This document shows, in pieces, positions 1-7,398 of a DNA stretch of 12,571 nucleotides. Both the position numbers and the translations under genes were made by a program. Numbering within the stretch: the first letter of the stretch is position 1; the number at the start of each line of letters is the position of its first letter. Under the pieces are notes generated by a model that worked only from the letters and a program-made list of their open reading frames with translations, ran no database searches and was not told the origin of the DNA. Origin of the DNA: Promethearchaeota archaeon (GTDB taxonomy: Archaea; Asgardarchaeota; Lokiarchaeia; Sigyniarchaeales; SOKP01); the NCBI GenBank assembly GCA_030615145.1, contig JAUWZT010000090.1, positions 1-12,571 on the forward strand, given 5' to 3'.

Positions 1-163
1 TTGCTAATCCTAAATAATTATTGGTATTAAGCATTAATACTTCTTTTCCATTTACAATGCAGTGCGGCTTAGAACTACCTTCTAAATATCTAATAATCCA
101 TTCCAAATTGTTTTTTCTTAATTCGGTCATGTCCTCCTTAAGAAAATCAACAGGATTTCTCAT
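1..163 (-). CDS. kbl: 2-amino-3-ketobutyrate CoA ligase (glycine C-acetyltransferase), N-terminal fragment
   Basis: This is the 5' end of a minus-strand gene cut by the left edge: 54 codons, beginning MRNPVDFLKEDM. The tail of the fragment reads NTNNYLGLA, which matches the conserved N(N/D)YLGL segment near the N-terminus of the PLP-dependent alpha-oxoamine synthase family (KBL, 8-amino-7-oxononanoate synthase, serine palmitoyltransferase). KBL cleaves 2-amino-3-ketobutyrate with CoA to give glycine and acetyl-CoA. KBL is preferred over the biotin enzyme because the neighbouring divergent gene is an L-threonine 3-dehydrogenase, which makes the KBL substrate. The start at 163 is supported by AAGGTGAT nine bases upstream. 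The internal ATG at 130 has an AAGGAGG only two bases before it, too close to be the better start. The PLP lysine lies outside the window, so the exact family member is inferred from context. Confidence 0.78.
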   Translation of the reverse strand, partial: MRNPVDFLKEDMTELRKNNLEWIIRYLEGSSKPHCIVNGKEVLMLNTNNYLGLA

Positions 164-172
164 TTTTTGAAT

Positions 173-180
173 ATCACCTT
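173..180 (-). promoter_or_regulatory. Shine-Dalgarno sequence of the kbl fragment
   Basis: On the minus strand this reads AAGGTGAT, complementary to the usual archaeal 16S rRNA 3' end (ATCACCTCC). It ends nine bases before the ATG at 163 and decides the start of the kbl fragment. Confidence 0.7.
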
Positions 181-352
181 AAATTTTTTTGAAATATGTG
201 AGTAAATTAATAAATTAAGTGTATATAGAAACCTATATTAGTTTTTCCTATAAAAAAATAAGCCTTAAAATTTAGAAAAAAATGGATAAACCTTTTTTAA
301 TTAAGTGAATTATGAATGTCATTATATTTACTCAGAATTATAAATATTAAAA
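181..352. promoter_or_regulatory. divergent kbl/tdh promoter region
   Basis: This very AT-rich interval separates the two divergent threonine-catabolism genes. A TTATATTTA box at 322-330 (plus strand) is centred about 30 bases before the ATG at 356, the spacing expected for a leaderless archaeal mRNA of the dehydrogenase. On the minus strand, CTATATAC (221-228) could be the TATA box of kbl, which would give a leader of about 35 bases that includes its Shine-Dalgarno sequence. A perfect inverted repeat ATATAG-AAAC-CTATAT (223-238) overlaps this second box and could be an operator. The sites are read by eye. Confidence 0.45.
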
Positions 353-355
353 TTG

Positions 356-1312
356 ATGAATATGAGTAGTAGAAAAATACTTGTAATAGGTTCGGCCGGA
401 CAGATAGGATCCGAGCTTGTGCCGGCATTAAGGAAAGAGTACGGCGGTAAAAACGTAATTGCTACTGGTAGGAGGACTCCACTTCCCGATGTCATCAGAA
501 AATCGGGACCCGTCATTTATTTGGATGCTTTAGACAAAAATTCTATAGCCAAAGTTATTTTTGAGTATGAAATTGATACAATCTTTCACATGGCGTCAAT
601 TTTATCAGCCACGGGAGAGAAAATGCCTCAAACAGCTTGGGATATAAATCTAAACGGTTTAATTAATGTTCTAGAAGTTGCGAGAAGTTACAAAATTGAT
701 AGAGTTATTTGGCCTAGCTCAATAGCTGCTTTTGGTCCTACAACACCCAGAGAGAATACACCTAATATTACGGTGCTGCAACCGACTACGATGTATGGTA
801 TAACCAAAGTAGCGGGAGAACTCTTAGCAGAATATTATTACAATAAATACAGTCTTGATATAAGATCTATAAGATTGCCGGGAATTATTAGCAGTGAAAC
901 CTTACCCGGAGGCGGAACCACGGACTACGCTGTGGAGATTTTCTACGAAGCTATCAAAAACAAAAAATATACATGCTTTCTAAAAGAAGATACCGTATTA
1001 CCCATGCTATACATGCCAGATTGTAACAAGTGTATGATAGATCTTCTTGAAGCAGATAATTCAAAATTAAAACGCCGAGTTTACAATTTAACTGGGATAA
1101 GTTTTTCTGCTGGTGAGATCGCAGCAGAAATCAAGAAACATATACCCGAATTTGAAATTGATTATAAACCCGATTTCAGGCAAGCAATAGCCGATTCTTG
1201 GCCTAAAACAATTGACGATTCGCTTGCTCGGGAAGAATGGGGCTGGAATCCTGAGTACGACCTTGAAGCTATGACAAAAGACATGATAAAAATACTCAGT
1301 AAAAGCTTATAA
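356..1312 (+). CDS. tdh: L-threonine 3-dehydrogenase, short-chain (SDR/epimerase) type
   Basis: This cytosolic NAD-dependent enzyme oxidises L-threonine to 2-amino-3-ketobutyrate. It has an N-terminal Rossmann fold with the glycine motif GSAGQIG (residues 12-18 from the ATG at 356). Next come the catalytic Ser/Thr region in PSSIAAFG (about 120-127) and the YxxxK pair in YGITK (Tyr147, Lys151). The segment TLPGGGTTDYAVEIFYEA (about 182-199) is typical of the epimerase-like threonine dehydrogenases known from Thermoplasma and Flavobacterium, and sets it apart from sugar epimerases. The length of 318 residues is normal for the family. Possible starts are TTG 353, ATG 356 and ATG 362. No Shine-Dalgarno sequence precedes them and a TATA-like box sits about 30 bases upstream, so a leaderless mRNA starting near 353-356 fits best. 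The gene looks somewhat less AT-rich than its neighbours. It diverges from kbl, whose product uses its product. Confidence 0.9.
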   Translation: MNMSSRKILVIGSAGQIGSELVPALRKEYGGKNVIATGRRTPLPDVIRKSGPVIYLDALDKNSIAKVIFEYEIDTIFHMASILSATGEKMPQTAWDINLNGLINVLEVARSYKIDRVIWPSSIAAFGPTTPRENTPNITVLQPTTMYGITKVAGELLAEYYYNKYSLDIRSIRLPGIISSETLPGGGTTDYAVEIFYEAIKNKKYTCFLKEDTVLPMLYMPDCNKCMIDLLEADNSKLKRRVYNLTGISFSAGEIAAEIKKHIPEFEIDYKPDFRQAIADSWPKTIDDSLAREEWGWNPEYDLEAMTKDMIKILSKSL

Positions 1313-1360
1313 AGTTAAAAATTAGTTAATCTTATTTTCCTATAGATTATTTACTCCATA

Positions 1361-1373
1361 CCATATAATAATT
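1361..1373 (+). promoter_or_regulatory. TATA-like box of the deacetylase-family gene
   Basis: The sequence ATATAATAAT at 1363-1372 is centred about 30 bases upstream of the ATG at 1397, and no clear Shine-Dalgarno sequence lies between. The spacing suits an archaeal promoter giving a leaderless or very short-leader transcript. It argues that this gene is transcribed separately from the dehydrogenase, which ends 84 bases upstream. Confidence 0.4.
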
Positions 1374-1396
1374 AATTTTAGTAAGAGAGATATTTT

Positions 1397-2167
1397 ATGA
1401 AAATTGTATTCCACGAGAGATATTATAATTCAAGTTACGCAATGGACCCAGCTGCCTCACCAGGGCGCTTAGAAGGAATATTAGATTTATTGTCAAGAAA
1501 TAAAGAATATGAATTTATAACACCAAAACCCGCATCGAAGGATGATATTTTAAGAGCACATTCTGAAAGACATTACAACTATGTTAAACGCGATGCATTA
1601 TTATTCGAACTTGCTTCGCTTGCTGCAGGTGGTGCCATCTTATCAGCTGAAGAAGCTTATAGTGGTAATCCGACTTTTGCGGTTATCAGACCTCCAGGAC
1701 ATCACGCGTCTGCTGATTCGTGTTGGGGTTTTTGCTACTTCAATAACATTAGTATAAGTCTGTTAAAATTGTTTTCTAAGGGTAAAATTAAATCAGCGTT
1801 CGTTCTAGATTTCGATTTACACACAGGCGATGGTAATTTGAATATCTTAACACATAGAGATGATGGTTTCAAAGTTAAAATTCTCAACCCTGATTCGAGC
1901 GGAAGAACTAATTATCTTAAAGAAGTTCAGAACTACATGGAAGAATTAGATAATATTGATATTTTTGTGGCTTCAGCTGGTTTCGATCAAGGAATTGAAG
2001 ACTGGGGGCATCTTTTATATCCTGAAGACTATTTTGAGTTAGGAAAGTTAATGAAAGAATATTCTGAAAAACTATGCGAAGGGCGGAGATTTGCGCTTTT
2101 AGAGGGGGGTTATAATCACGAGGTATTACCTAAAAATGTCAAATCTTTTTGTAATGGATTTAAATAG
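1397..2167 (+). CDS. histone deacetylase superfamily protein (zinc-dependent deacylase)
   Basis: This is a zinc-dependent deacylase of the HDAC / acetoin utilisation AcuC / acetylpolyamine amidohydrolase superfamily. The hallmarks occur in order: RPPGHHA with the active-site His pair H102-H103, GFCYFNN (111-117), DFDLHTGDG (138-146) with predicted zinc ligands D140 and H142, SAGFD (193-197) with the third ligand D197, and EGGY (236-239) with the presumed catalytic Tyr239. At 256 residues it is shorter than the roughly 300-370 usual for the family. Position 143 is Thr where most members have a second His after the zinc-binding His. All direct zinc ligands and the Tyr are kept, so it is probably active. 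Its substrate (acetyl-lysine on chromatin proteins, acetylpolyamine or another acyl amide) cannot be read from sequence. It is preceded by its own TATA-like box and converges on the DUF362 gene. Confidence 0.85.
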   Translation: MKIVFHERYYNSSYAMDPAASPGRLEGILDLLSRNKEYEFITPKPASKDDILRAHSERHYNYVKRDALLFELASLAAGGAILSAEEAYSGNPTFAVIRPPGHHASADSCWGFCYFNNISISLLKLFSKGKIKSAFVLDFDLHTGDGNLNILTHRDDGFKVKILNPDSSGRTNYLKEVQNYMEELDNIDIFVASAGFDQGIEDWGHLLYPEDYFELGKLMKEYSEKLCEGRRFALLEGGYNHEVLPKNVKSFCNGFK

Positions 2168-2275
2168 CTAAATTTGTTATTATTTTCTATTAACTTCAAA
2201 GGAACAATAAATTATACTATTTTTATTACGCTTCATTATAAATTAAAATTAATTCTCAGTGTGTAATCGTTGAAT

Positions 2276-2302
2276 AATTCGTTTTTCAATGAAGAACGAA
2301 TT
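2276..2302. terminator. hairpin between convergent genes, candidate bidirectional terminator
   Basis: A 12-bp stem (AATTCGTTTTTC / GAAGAACGAATT, one G-T wobble) encloses a 3-base loop. It lies in the 162-base gap between the convergent deacetylase and DUF362 genes. T-rich tracts occur on both sides: about 2172-2192 for the plus-strand gene, and a T7 run at 2321-2327 just after the minus-strand stop. Archaeal termination relies mainly on T-tracts, so the hairpin's role is uncertain. Confidence 0.4.
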
Positions 2303-2329
2303 GGATAGAACCTTGTATATAAAAAAATT

Positions 2330-3652
2330 TTAATTTATTTGATAGAAGTGTTCTTCAAATTCAGGTTTTCCCTTATACTTTCCTAAGAATAGCAGTGGAG
2401 CCATTTTTATATTTTTAAAGAGATAAGATGGCGCTCTAATTCCTGCTTTTCTCAGCGCTTCTTGTATTGTATCAACTTCTGGAGGGCATCCTTTAATTGC
2501 TATAAGTTCGTTGATATTTGGATGGTCTTTATTTTTATTGTATTGGCATTGTCCTAGCAAAATTGTTTTGTTCATTCCCGAAGATGGTTCCATTATTTTC
2601 CCCGTTAAAATTTCTATGTTATCGAAGGGTTTTCCTTTCCACGCTTCTTTAATTGCCACCAAAATAAGGCCATTAAAAAAGCTGCAGTAAGTACACATTG
2701 TATCGTCGTACTTACGGTATTTTATTCCGCTAATACCAGCTCTCGCATAAGAAAGAGGTAATGTATTATTGTTTTTATATATAAATTCCCATCCATGGGG
2801 AACAGCAAGATTTTCGATACTTTCTCCTTTAATTTCAATATCGGATAAATCAATAGGGCGATTTCTATCTTTAGCCGCTTGAACCAAATGAGGGACGGCT
2901 ATAGGGTCAATGCCTAATAAACTCGAACCAACTAAATCTGCTGAAAGAATGTTAGTTGATGCGACTAAAATGTCACTTCTGTGGGCTTTACCGTCATATG
3001 TTGGACCCCTCTCAAGTGTGTAAATCCCATCAATGATTGTAAGACCAGGTGGTGCTTTGTTCGCTAGTTTAGACACATTATATTGAAGTGTATATTTAGG
3101 ATCGTCACCATGGAACTTTTTACGCGACGGAATATTAATCAAACCTTTCAAATTTTTAAAACCTAAGCTCACAACACACTGGGCATGAGTTTTGAGGACT
3201 GGGACATCTATTAAAAAATCTGATTGAAGCATATCTGAATTCATTTTTGCGGTTACACCTTCCGCTAGCTCTACTTTTTCGAAAGGGCGTTCAAAAATAT
3301 CGTATACTTTAACGCCATATCGTTCCTTGAAAATATTATATCCAAGTTTTTCGAAGGCATCTTTAGAAGTTTCCTTATCTTTTGGATCTTCTGTGATTAT
3401 TCCTTCTCCAATGGTAATATCATCAACACCATGTTCTTTTAGTAATATTAAAATCTCCTCCATTACGCTCGATGTTGTTAACATACCCCACTTCGGGAAA
3501 TCACAATATCTATTCCAATATACTAAATTGGGTTTTATGAAAACTTTCGCGCTAGGGTCAAGATTTTCAAACCCATTAGCAAGCTCAACTGCTTTTCGAA
3601 CTGATTCTGATCCTTTTTCGTATTTAACTATCGAAACTAGCGATTTACTCAT
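2330..3652 (-). CDS. DUF362 domain-containing protein with C-terminal cysteine cluster
   Basis: The 440-residue protein has the layout of DUF362. An N-terminal KVFIKPNLV strand-loop (36-44) is followed by a conserved threonine segment (LTTSSV, 58-63) and the signature PVLKTHAQC...GFKNLKGLI (151-172). IIDGIYTLERGPT (206-218) follows. The molecular function of DUF362 is not established; some members carry ferredoxin modules or are tied to iron-sulfur redox chemistry. No CxxCxxCxxxC ferredoxin motif is present here. The C-terminal part instead holds C320xxC323, C369 in LGQC and C389 in KGCPP, a spacing that could bind an iron-sulfur cluster (inference). No signal peptide or membrane helix is seen, so it is probably cytosolic. 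The ATG at 3652 is preceded by AAAGGTG at 3660-3666. It is the last gene of the minus-strand series, 100 bases after the GNAT gene. Confidence 0.82.
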   Translation of the reverse strand: MSKSLVSIVKYEKGSESVRKAVELANGFENLDPSAKVFIKPNLVYWNRYCDFPKWGMLTTSSVMEEILILLKEHGVDDITIGEGIITEDPKDKETSKDAFEKLGYNIFKERYGVKVYDIFERPFEKVELAEGVTAKMNSDMLQSDFLIDVPVLKTHAQCVVSLGFKNLKGLINIPSRKKFHGDDPKYTLQYNVSKLANKAPPGLTIIDGIYTLERGPTYDGKAHRSDILVASTNILSADLVGSSLLGIDPIAVPHLVQAAKDRNRPIDLSDIEIKGESIENLAVPHGWEFIYKNNNTLPLSYARAGISGIKYRKYDDTMCTYCSFFNGLILVAIKEAWKGKPFDNIEILTGKIMEPSSGMNKTILLGQCQYNKNKDHPNINELIAIKGCPPEVDTIQEALRKAGIRAPSYLFKNIKMAPLLFLGKYKGKPEFEEHFYQIN

Positions 3653-3659
3653 GTAATAA

Positions 3660-3666
3660 CACCTTT
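3660..3666 (-). promoter_or_regulatory. Shine-Dalgarno sequence of the DUF362 gene
   Basis: AAAGGTG on the minus strand ends seven bases before the ATG at 3652 and supports that start. A TTTTTTATAAAAG box (about 3668-3680) is too close to leave a leader. A T/A-rich TTTTTAAAATAATT around 3700-3712 would give a leader that contains this site. Confidence 0.6.
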
Positions 3667-3752
3667 TCTTTTATAAAAAATTATTAGTGAATTGAATATT
3701 AATTATTTTAAAAACTAAATTGTTTTAGAAATAAGTCAAAAGATTACTTGGT

Positions 3753-4298
3753 TTACTCTCTTTCTTTCTTTTCCCAATCTTCTTTTAGGATTGCCATTAT
3801 TATTTCGTCGTAATACTTACCATTATGATACCTTGCTTGTCGTTTTCTTCCCTCCTCGACAAATCTTACTTTTTGATACGATTTGTAAGCGCGAATATTA
3901 AATTCGTAAACGCTTAATTCGATTCTATTCATATTTAATGTGTTGAAACCATACTCTACCAACATTTCCATCGCTTCTGTTCCATATCCTTTGTTTTGAT
4001 AGTCTTTCTCTCCGATGGTAATACCACACGAACACGCTCGATTTTTGGCGTTTATGTCTTGAATCGCGCAATTTCCAATGATTTTTTCAGGATCCTCTTG
4101 ATCCAATAAAAGAATTGAGAAATATATGGCATTTTCTTTGTGTTTAAGCGCATCGAACCACTCTTCTTCCATGTCTCTCGTCATTGGTTTATACATCGTA
4201 ATGTACTGCATAATTTCCGGATCGTTAAACCACTTTAGAAAATTATCAATATGTTTCCTTTCAATAGGGGCAAACTTAATTCGCTTTCCTTTAATCAT
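3753..4298 (-). CDS. GNAT family N-acetyltransferase, RimJ/RimL (Acetyltransf_3) type
   Basis: This 181-residue single-domain enzyme should transfer an acetyl group from acetyl-CoA to an amine. The acetyl-CoA pyrophosphate-binding motif is QNKGYG (101-106, Q/RxxGxG). It is followed by the helix TEAMEMLVEYGF and the NIRAYKSYQKVRF segment (134-146), the typical N-xx-A-xxx-Y-xK-xGF motif of the family with Arg in place of the usual Gly. The C-terminal stretch RYHNGKYYDEIIMAILKEDW (156-175) is common in the RimJ/RimL and spermidine-acetyltransferase-like subgroup. The substrate cannot be assigned. There is no Shine-Dalgarno sequence, and a TTTTTTAAAATTTG stretch lies about 20-33 bases upstream of the ATG, which suggests its own promoter with a leaderless mRNA. 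It lies 72 bases after the P-type ATPase gene, with a terminator candidate between them. Confidence 0.88.
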   Translation of the reverse strand: MIKGKRIKFAPIERKHIDNFLKWFNDPEIMQYITMYKPMTRDMEEEWFDALKHKENAIYFSILLLDQEDPEKIIGNCAIQDINAKNRACSCGITIGEKDYQNKGYGTEAMEMLVEYGFNTLNMNRIELSVYEFNIRAYKSYQKVRFVEEGRKRQARYHNGKYYDEIIMAILKEDWEKKERE

Positions 4299-4335
4299 AA
4301 ATACTAAGATTTCTACAAATTTTAAAAAATTAACG

Positions 4336-4353
4336 AAAAAAAGCAGTTTTTTT
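4336..4353 (-). terminator. terminator candidate after the 957-residue P-type ATPase gene
   Basis: A7-GCAG-T7 forms a perfect 7-bp A/T stem. On the minus strand it is preceded by TTATTTTATTTTT and ends in a run of seven T about 18-38 bases after the ATPase stop codon. Both the T-tracts and the stem suit termination in front of the GNAT gene. Confidence 0.5.
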
Positions 4354-4370
4354 AAAAATAAAATAAGAGA

Positions 4371-7244
4371 TTAGAAATAGATACCCTTCTTTCGAGCGAA
4401 ATATTTAACTAATTCAAAAGATACTATGCAAATTAGCGAAATGCCAAAGCATACTAACCAATCCAACCAAGTAAGATACATAAACATAAAATTTAAATTC
4501 ACCGAGGCAAGGGCAACTTGAACTCCAGGAACATACATTAGCACAAGGAATAAACCAAATAACAATCCAATTAATAAGTACATGAATTTAGTGCTATCTT
4601 CTTTTGTGCTCTTTATCAAAGATTTATTCGGTCTTCTTATTTGAAACACCAAAAATGACTCGCAGAAGAAAATCGTCACCATTAACATCGTTAGGGTTTT
4701 TACTTCGTTCAATAAAATGCCAGGGCTAAATAAAGGAAGTGTCTCAGGTGAAAAAAGATAAGCCCCGTCCCAAACGCCAAAACTTTTATTCTCTGGAAAG
4801 ATTGGATAAATTCCAGTAATAGTTGTAAAGTAAACTACTATCATGCTGAGCGCTAAAAAAGCTCCGAAAGCAGACAATAAAATCATCGTGTTTTTAGAAA
4901 GAATTTCTTCTTCATCATGAGGTTTTTGTTTCATTATATCTTTAGATGTAGTATCAAACGTTAGTATAAGACCTGGGAATATGTGAAGTGTCATACCGAG
5001 GAAAATCCATTGATAGTTGAAAGCAGGATCTAAGAAGTATGGTAAGTCCAATATTACAGATAAAATAAATTGGACGATGCCCTCGAATACATTAATTGCT
5101 ATGTAAAAGAAAACAACTGCCCTAATACGAGAAAAAATACCCCGACCTTCTTCTATTCCTGTTACGATTGACGTAAACGAATCGTCGCTTATTACCATGT
5201 CGCTCGCTTCTTTGGCAACGTCAGTTCCTTGTATGCCCATAGCTACGCCTGCATCTGCCATATTTAGAGCTAACGCATCATTTACACCATCTCCCGTCAT
5301 AGCGACAACTTTATCAGCATTTTGATATCTTTCTATAATTTCTTGTTTGTGTTTAGGGGATACCCTAGCAAATACTTTAATTCTATTAAAATCGAAAAAT
5401 GAACGAATATTATTTATATCCTTACCCTCTACTACAATGTCGTCATCTTTTTGAACGATTGATATTTGTTTAGCAATTGCTTTTGCAGTAGCAAGTGAAT
5501 CTCCGGTGATCATTACCACATCGACTCCAGCAGCGTGACATTCTTCGACGCTTTCTTTTACACCGTCTCTAGGGGGATCTAAAATCGTTACAAAACCGAT
5601 ATAGATCATATCTGATTCGCACAATTCCCTACTTCTATCGTCCTCTGGGGGAATTACATCTAATTTTTTATAACATAAACTTAAAATCCTATATCCTCTT
5701 TCAGCATAGGTGTTTGCTATTTTCATTACTTTATCTTTAACTTCATCTGTGAAATCTAATTCTTGGTTTTTATACAAGACTTTATTGCATAAAGGAATTA
5801 AGATTTCGCTAGCACCTTTAGTGAAGGAGTAAAATTTATTTTCTTTCTTGTAAACTTTAGTCATCCGTTTTACTTTCGAGTCAAAGGGATATTCTTTAAA
5901 ATATTCAAACTCTTCGAGTATATAATCGCCCATGCCTTTTTGGAATATAACCATTAAAGCACCCTCTGTTGGAGAGCCAATAACTGTCCAGTTTGGAATA
6001 ATCCTACCTGAAATCTCAATTTCATTCTTTACTAAAGCGGAATTATTGTTTAAGAATCCAGAAGTTAAAAGCAATTTAAGCTGTGGAAAATCATCAATGT
6101 GTTTCACATAAACAGGATTTTTTGGATCGTCAACTAATATTATTTCGCCTTCAGGGGTATAACCACTTCCTGTAACCTTATAAGTTGCCCCATTTGTCCA
6201 AATATATGGAATACTCATTTGATTTTTTGTTAGTGTGCCCGTTTTATCGCTGCAAACTACACTAACTCGACCTAAACTATCTACTGAGGCTAGATTTCGA
6301 ACAATTACGCCATGATGAGCCATTGCTAAAACTCCCGTAAGTAAAATAATTGTAACAAGAAGAGGGATGTTAATTGGAAGTAGATCCATAGCAGAATTCA
6401 GACTTTTTACGAATTCTATTTCACCAGTAGCTAACCATTTAATCAAGATTATAAGTAGCCAAAATCCAATTACAATTATTCCCAACCATTTACCGAAGTT
6501 GTTCATTTTCTCTCGAATAGGGATTTCGCTCGTTCCAGCCTCTTCTAACCCTTGCGAGATCTTTCCGATTTCAGTGTCCTTACCTGTCTTTACTGCGATT
6601 GATGTAGCATTGCCAGTCGCGATAAAAGTTCCGTAAAAAGTCATATTTTTACGATCTCCAATTGAAATATCTTCTTTTCCTAAAGCTGTACCCTCTTGAA
6701 GCTTTCTTACAGGTTCGGATTCGCCAGTAAGGCTAGATTCATTAACCTCTAAATTGGAAGATTGAATTAATCTTCCGTCTGCAGCTATCCTATCGCCTTG
6801 TTTTAATACTAACAAATCGCCAACTACTACCTCTTTTGTTGGTATATCAGTTTTTTGGCTATCTCTAATAACTGTGGATGTTGGTGCGGTCATTTCTCTT
6901 AAAGCGTTTAATTTTTTCGTAGCTCTATACTGTTGAATAATCGCAACTATACAGTTAAGACCTACAATCCCGAGAGTTAATAAAATAAAGACCATATCAC
7001 CTTCGCCAATAAATAAAAAGGACAAAAATAAGAATAGAGCGCCTACTAAGTAAATTACAATTAACCAATTGAACAACGGAGCAAGGTAAATTTTGATGAA
7101 CCCTTTAGACACTTTAGGTATTTCGTTTAAACCATAAAGCTCTAACCTTTTTTGCGCTTCGTCGTTCGTTAAACCACTATTCGGATTTGTCTGTAACTTC
7201 TTATAGATTTGTTCTAACTCCATATTATAATAAACTGTTTCCAT
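4371..7244 (-). CDS. P-type cation-transporting ATPase (P2/P3-like), downstream copy
   Basis: This ion pump of 957 residues has ten predicted membrane helices and is driven by an aspartyl-phosphate cycle. Visible parts are a Cation_ATPase_N domain (about 8-45), M1-M2 (about 55-106), the actuator domain with TGES (173-176), M3-M4 (about 252-310), phosphorylation site DKTGT (Asp333), nucleotide-binding KGA (476-478), LDPPRD (555-560), TGD (580-582) and hinge GDGVND (651-656). M5-M10 follow from about 707. Catalysis looks intact. The ion site is atypical. M4 reads PINIP (290-294) in place of the PEGLP of Ca2+ pumps or PVALP of H+ pumps. M5 keeps N718xxE721, M6 has His754xxPro757 where SERCA has Asp800, and M8 has Glu862. 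The transported ion therefore cannot be assigned. GGGAG seven to eight bases before the ATG at 7244 is a modest ribosome binding site. It follows its paralogue after 154 bases. Confidence 0.93.
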   Translation of the reverse strand: METVYYNMELEQIYKKLQTNPNSGLTNDEAQKRLELYGLNEIPKVSKGFIKIYLAPLFNWLIVIYLVGALFLFLSFLFIGEGDMVFILLTLGIVGLNCIVAIIQQYRATKKLNALREMTAPTSTVIRDSQKTDIPTKEVVVGDLLVLKQGDRIAADGRLIQSSNLEVNESSLTGESEPVRKLQEGTALGKEDISIGDRKNMTFYGTFIATGNATSIAVKTGKDTEIGKISQGLEEAGTSEIPIREKMNNFGKWLGIIVIGFWLLIILIKWLATGEIEFVKSLNSAMDLLPINIPLLVTIILLTGVLAMAHHGVIVRNLASVDSLGRVSVVCSDKTGTLTKNQMSIPYIWTNGATYKVTGSGYTPEGEIILVDDPKNPVYVKHIDDFPQLKLLLTSGFLNNNSALVKNEIEISGRIIPNWTVIGSPTEGALMVIFQKGMGDYILEEFEYFKEYPFDSKVKRMTKVYKKENKFYSFTKGASEILIPLCNKVLYKNQELDFTDEVKDKVMKIANTYAERGYRILSLCYKKLDVIPPEDDRSRELCESDMIYIGFVTILDPPRDGVKESVEECHAAGVDVVMITGDSLATAKAIAKQISIVQKDDDIVVEGKDINNIRSFFDFNRIKVFARVSPKHKQEIIERYQNADKVVAMTGDGVNDALALNMADAGVAMGIQGTDVAKEASDMVISDDSFTSIVTGIEEGRGIFSRIRAVVFFYIAINVFEGIVQFILSVILDLPYFLDPAFNYQWIFLGMTLHIFPGLILTFDTTSKDIMKQKPHDEEEILSKNTMILLSAFGAFLALSMIVVYFTTITGIYPIFPENKSFGVWDGAYLFSPETLPLFSPGILLNEVKTLTMLMVTIFFCESFLVFQIRRPNKSLIKSTKEDSTKFMYLLIGLLFGLFLVLMYVPGVQVALASVNLNFMFMYLTWLDWLVCFGISLICIVSFELVKYFARKKGIYF

Positions 7245-7356
7245 TAAGATTTCTCCCGCGACTTTTAATGAGATTTTATAATTAAATTAAAAAATGAAAT
7301 AGTTATAATAAATAGACTATAGAAATAATTGTTTTTATTTTATGGGTTTTTTGGTT

Positions 7357-7375
7357 AAAATAAATAAATAAAATT
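7357..7375 (-). terminator. T-rich termination tract after the 958-residue P-type ATPase gene
   Basis: On the minus strand this reads AATTTTATTTATTTATTTT, beginning about 25 bases after the stop codon of the upstream ATPase gene. Such T-rich runs are the usual archaeal termination signal. It suggests that the two ATPase genes can be transcribed separately. Confidence 0.35.
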
Positions 7376-7398
7376 ATTATTGTAAGAATATGAAAATA

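Noticed and set aside
353..355. TTG as the start of the threonine dehydrogenase gene
   Set aside because: ATG codons follow at 356 and 362 in frame, there is no ribosome binding site favouring the TTG, and the Rossmann motif begins shortly after. ATG 356 suits the TATA spacing equally well.
2330..3652. A ferredoxin domain in the DUF362 protein
   Set aside because: No CxxCxxCxxxC motif occurs. Only four spaced cysteines are present, so no ferredoxin module was called.
3327..3656. Plus-strand reading frame of 109 codons opposite the start of the DUF362 gene
   Set aside because: It lies entirely antisense to a well-supported gene and its translation resembles no protein family.
1397..4298. A functional acetylation/deacetylation pair formed by the deacetylase-fold enzyme and the GNAT protein
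   Set aside because: The genes are on opposite strands, in separate transcription units and separated by the DUF362 gene. Nothing in the sequence links their substrates.
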